Notes under the pieces: generated by a model
The model's input: only the letters and a program-made list of their open reading frames with translations
Told to the model about the DNA's origin: nothing
Databases searched by the model: none
Position numbers and translations under genes: made by a program
NCBI GenBank assembly: GCA_963575745.1
Contig: CAUYUJ010009447.1
Location: forward strand, 424,232 to 488,231
Direction of reading: 5' to 3'
DNA length: 64,000 bases
DNA from: Prorocentrum cordatum
Taxonomy: Eukaryota; Sar; Dinophyceae; Prorocentrales; Prorocentraceae
Shown: positions 63,799-64,000 of the stretch, piece by piece
Layout of the letters: every line of letters begins with the position of its first letter
Position numbering within the stretch: the stretch's first letter is position 1

Positions 63799-64000
63799 TC
63801 CTCTTCAGAAGAAGGCCGCCCCCACACTCCCTGGCACAGTGTAGAGGGGCGCGTCCCGTCGGCGCGTGGCCTCGGAGGAGGCGCGGCTTCTCCCGCCTCC
63901 TCCTCGTCTTTTCCTCCCTCCCACTCCTCCTCCCCGCCCCTCCTCCTCTCTGGTCGACCCAAAAGGGGGTCCAGCTGAAAGGGGGTGGTGCAATAGTTTT
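63799..64000. other. No gene seen
   Basis: GC-rich and pyrimidine-rich end of the window; nothing recognised. Confidence 0.4.

Overview
The window looks like nuclear DNA of a dinoflagellate. The evidence is internal: a multi-exon gene whose introns start with GA, GC or GT and end in AG followed by G, very GC-rich exons, kilobase introns filled with satellites and microsatellites, and retroelement proteins of the kind seen in dinoflagellate genomes. The high GC content fits a Prorocentrum-like genome better than a Symbiodiniaceae one, but that is inference. No rRNA, tRNA, spliced-leader gene, CRISPR array or prokaryotic operon was recognised.

The only host gene I can reconstruct runs on the minus strand from an ATG at 38110 to a TGA at 13399. 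It has eight exons with consistent phase: 38110-37730, 33150-33056, 27293-26730, 17140-17038, 16580-16491, 15935-15774, 14185-14081 and 13560-13399. They join into a 553-residue protein with an N-terminal signal peptide and a C-terminal transmembrane helix. I recognise its motifs as a recurrent dinoflagellate protein family of unknown function. Six of its seven introns use GA or GC donors. Introns 1 to 3 (4.6, 5.8 and 9.6 kb) carry minisatellites, a decamer satellite, transposon-like elements and a LINE fragment. Introns 4 to 7 are 0.5 to 1.6 kb.

Left of the gene (1-13.4 kb): tandem and foldback repeats, a GC-rich terminal-inverted-repeat element, purine-rich low-complexity DNA, and an almost complete Penelope-like retroelement (8606-12254) with 614-bp direct repeats at both ends, one in-frame TGA and no visible GIY-YIG endonuclease domain.

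Right of the gene (38.1-64 kb): non-coding DNA with foldbacks, a 158-bp inverted-repeat element also found elsewhere in the window, trinucleotide tracts, minisatellites, and a degraded minus-strand LINE (62736-56021) with zinc-finger ORF1, endonuclease, reverse transcriptase (YIDD), zinc knuckle and RNase H-like regions.

Several repeat families recur here two to five times, so the window allows copy-to-copy comparison. In two cases this shows insertion events directly: a TA-flanked element nested in a larger one, and an inverted-repeat element with an 8-bp target duplication. All protein assignments come from reading motifs, not from database searches.
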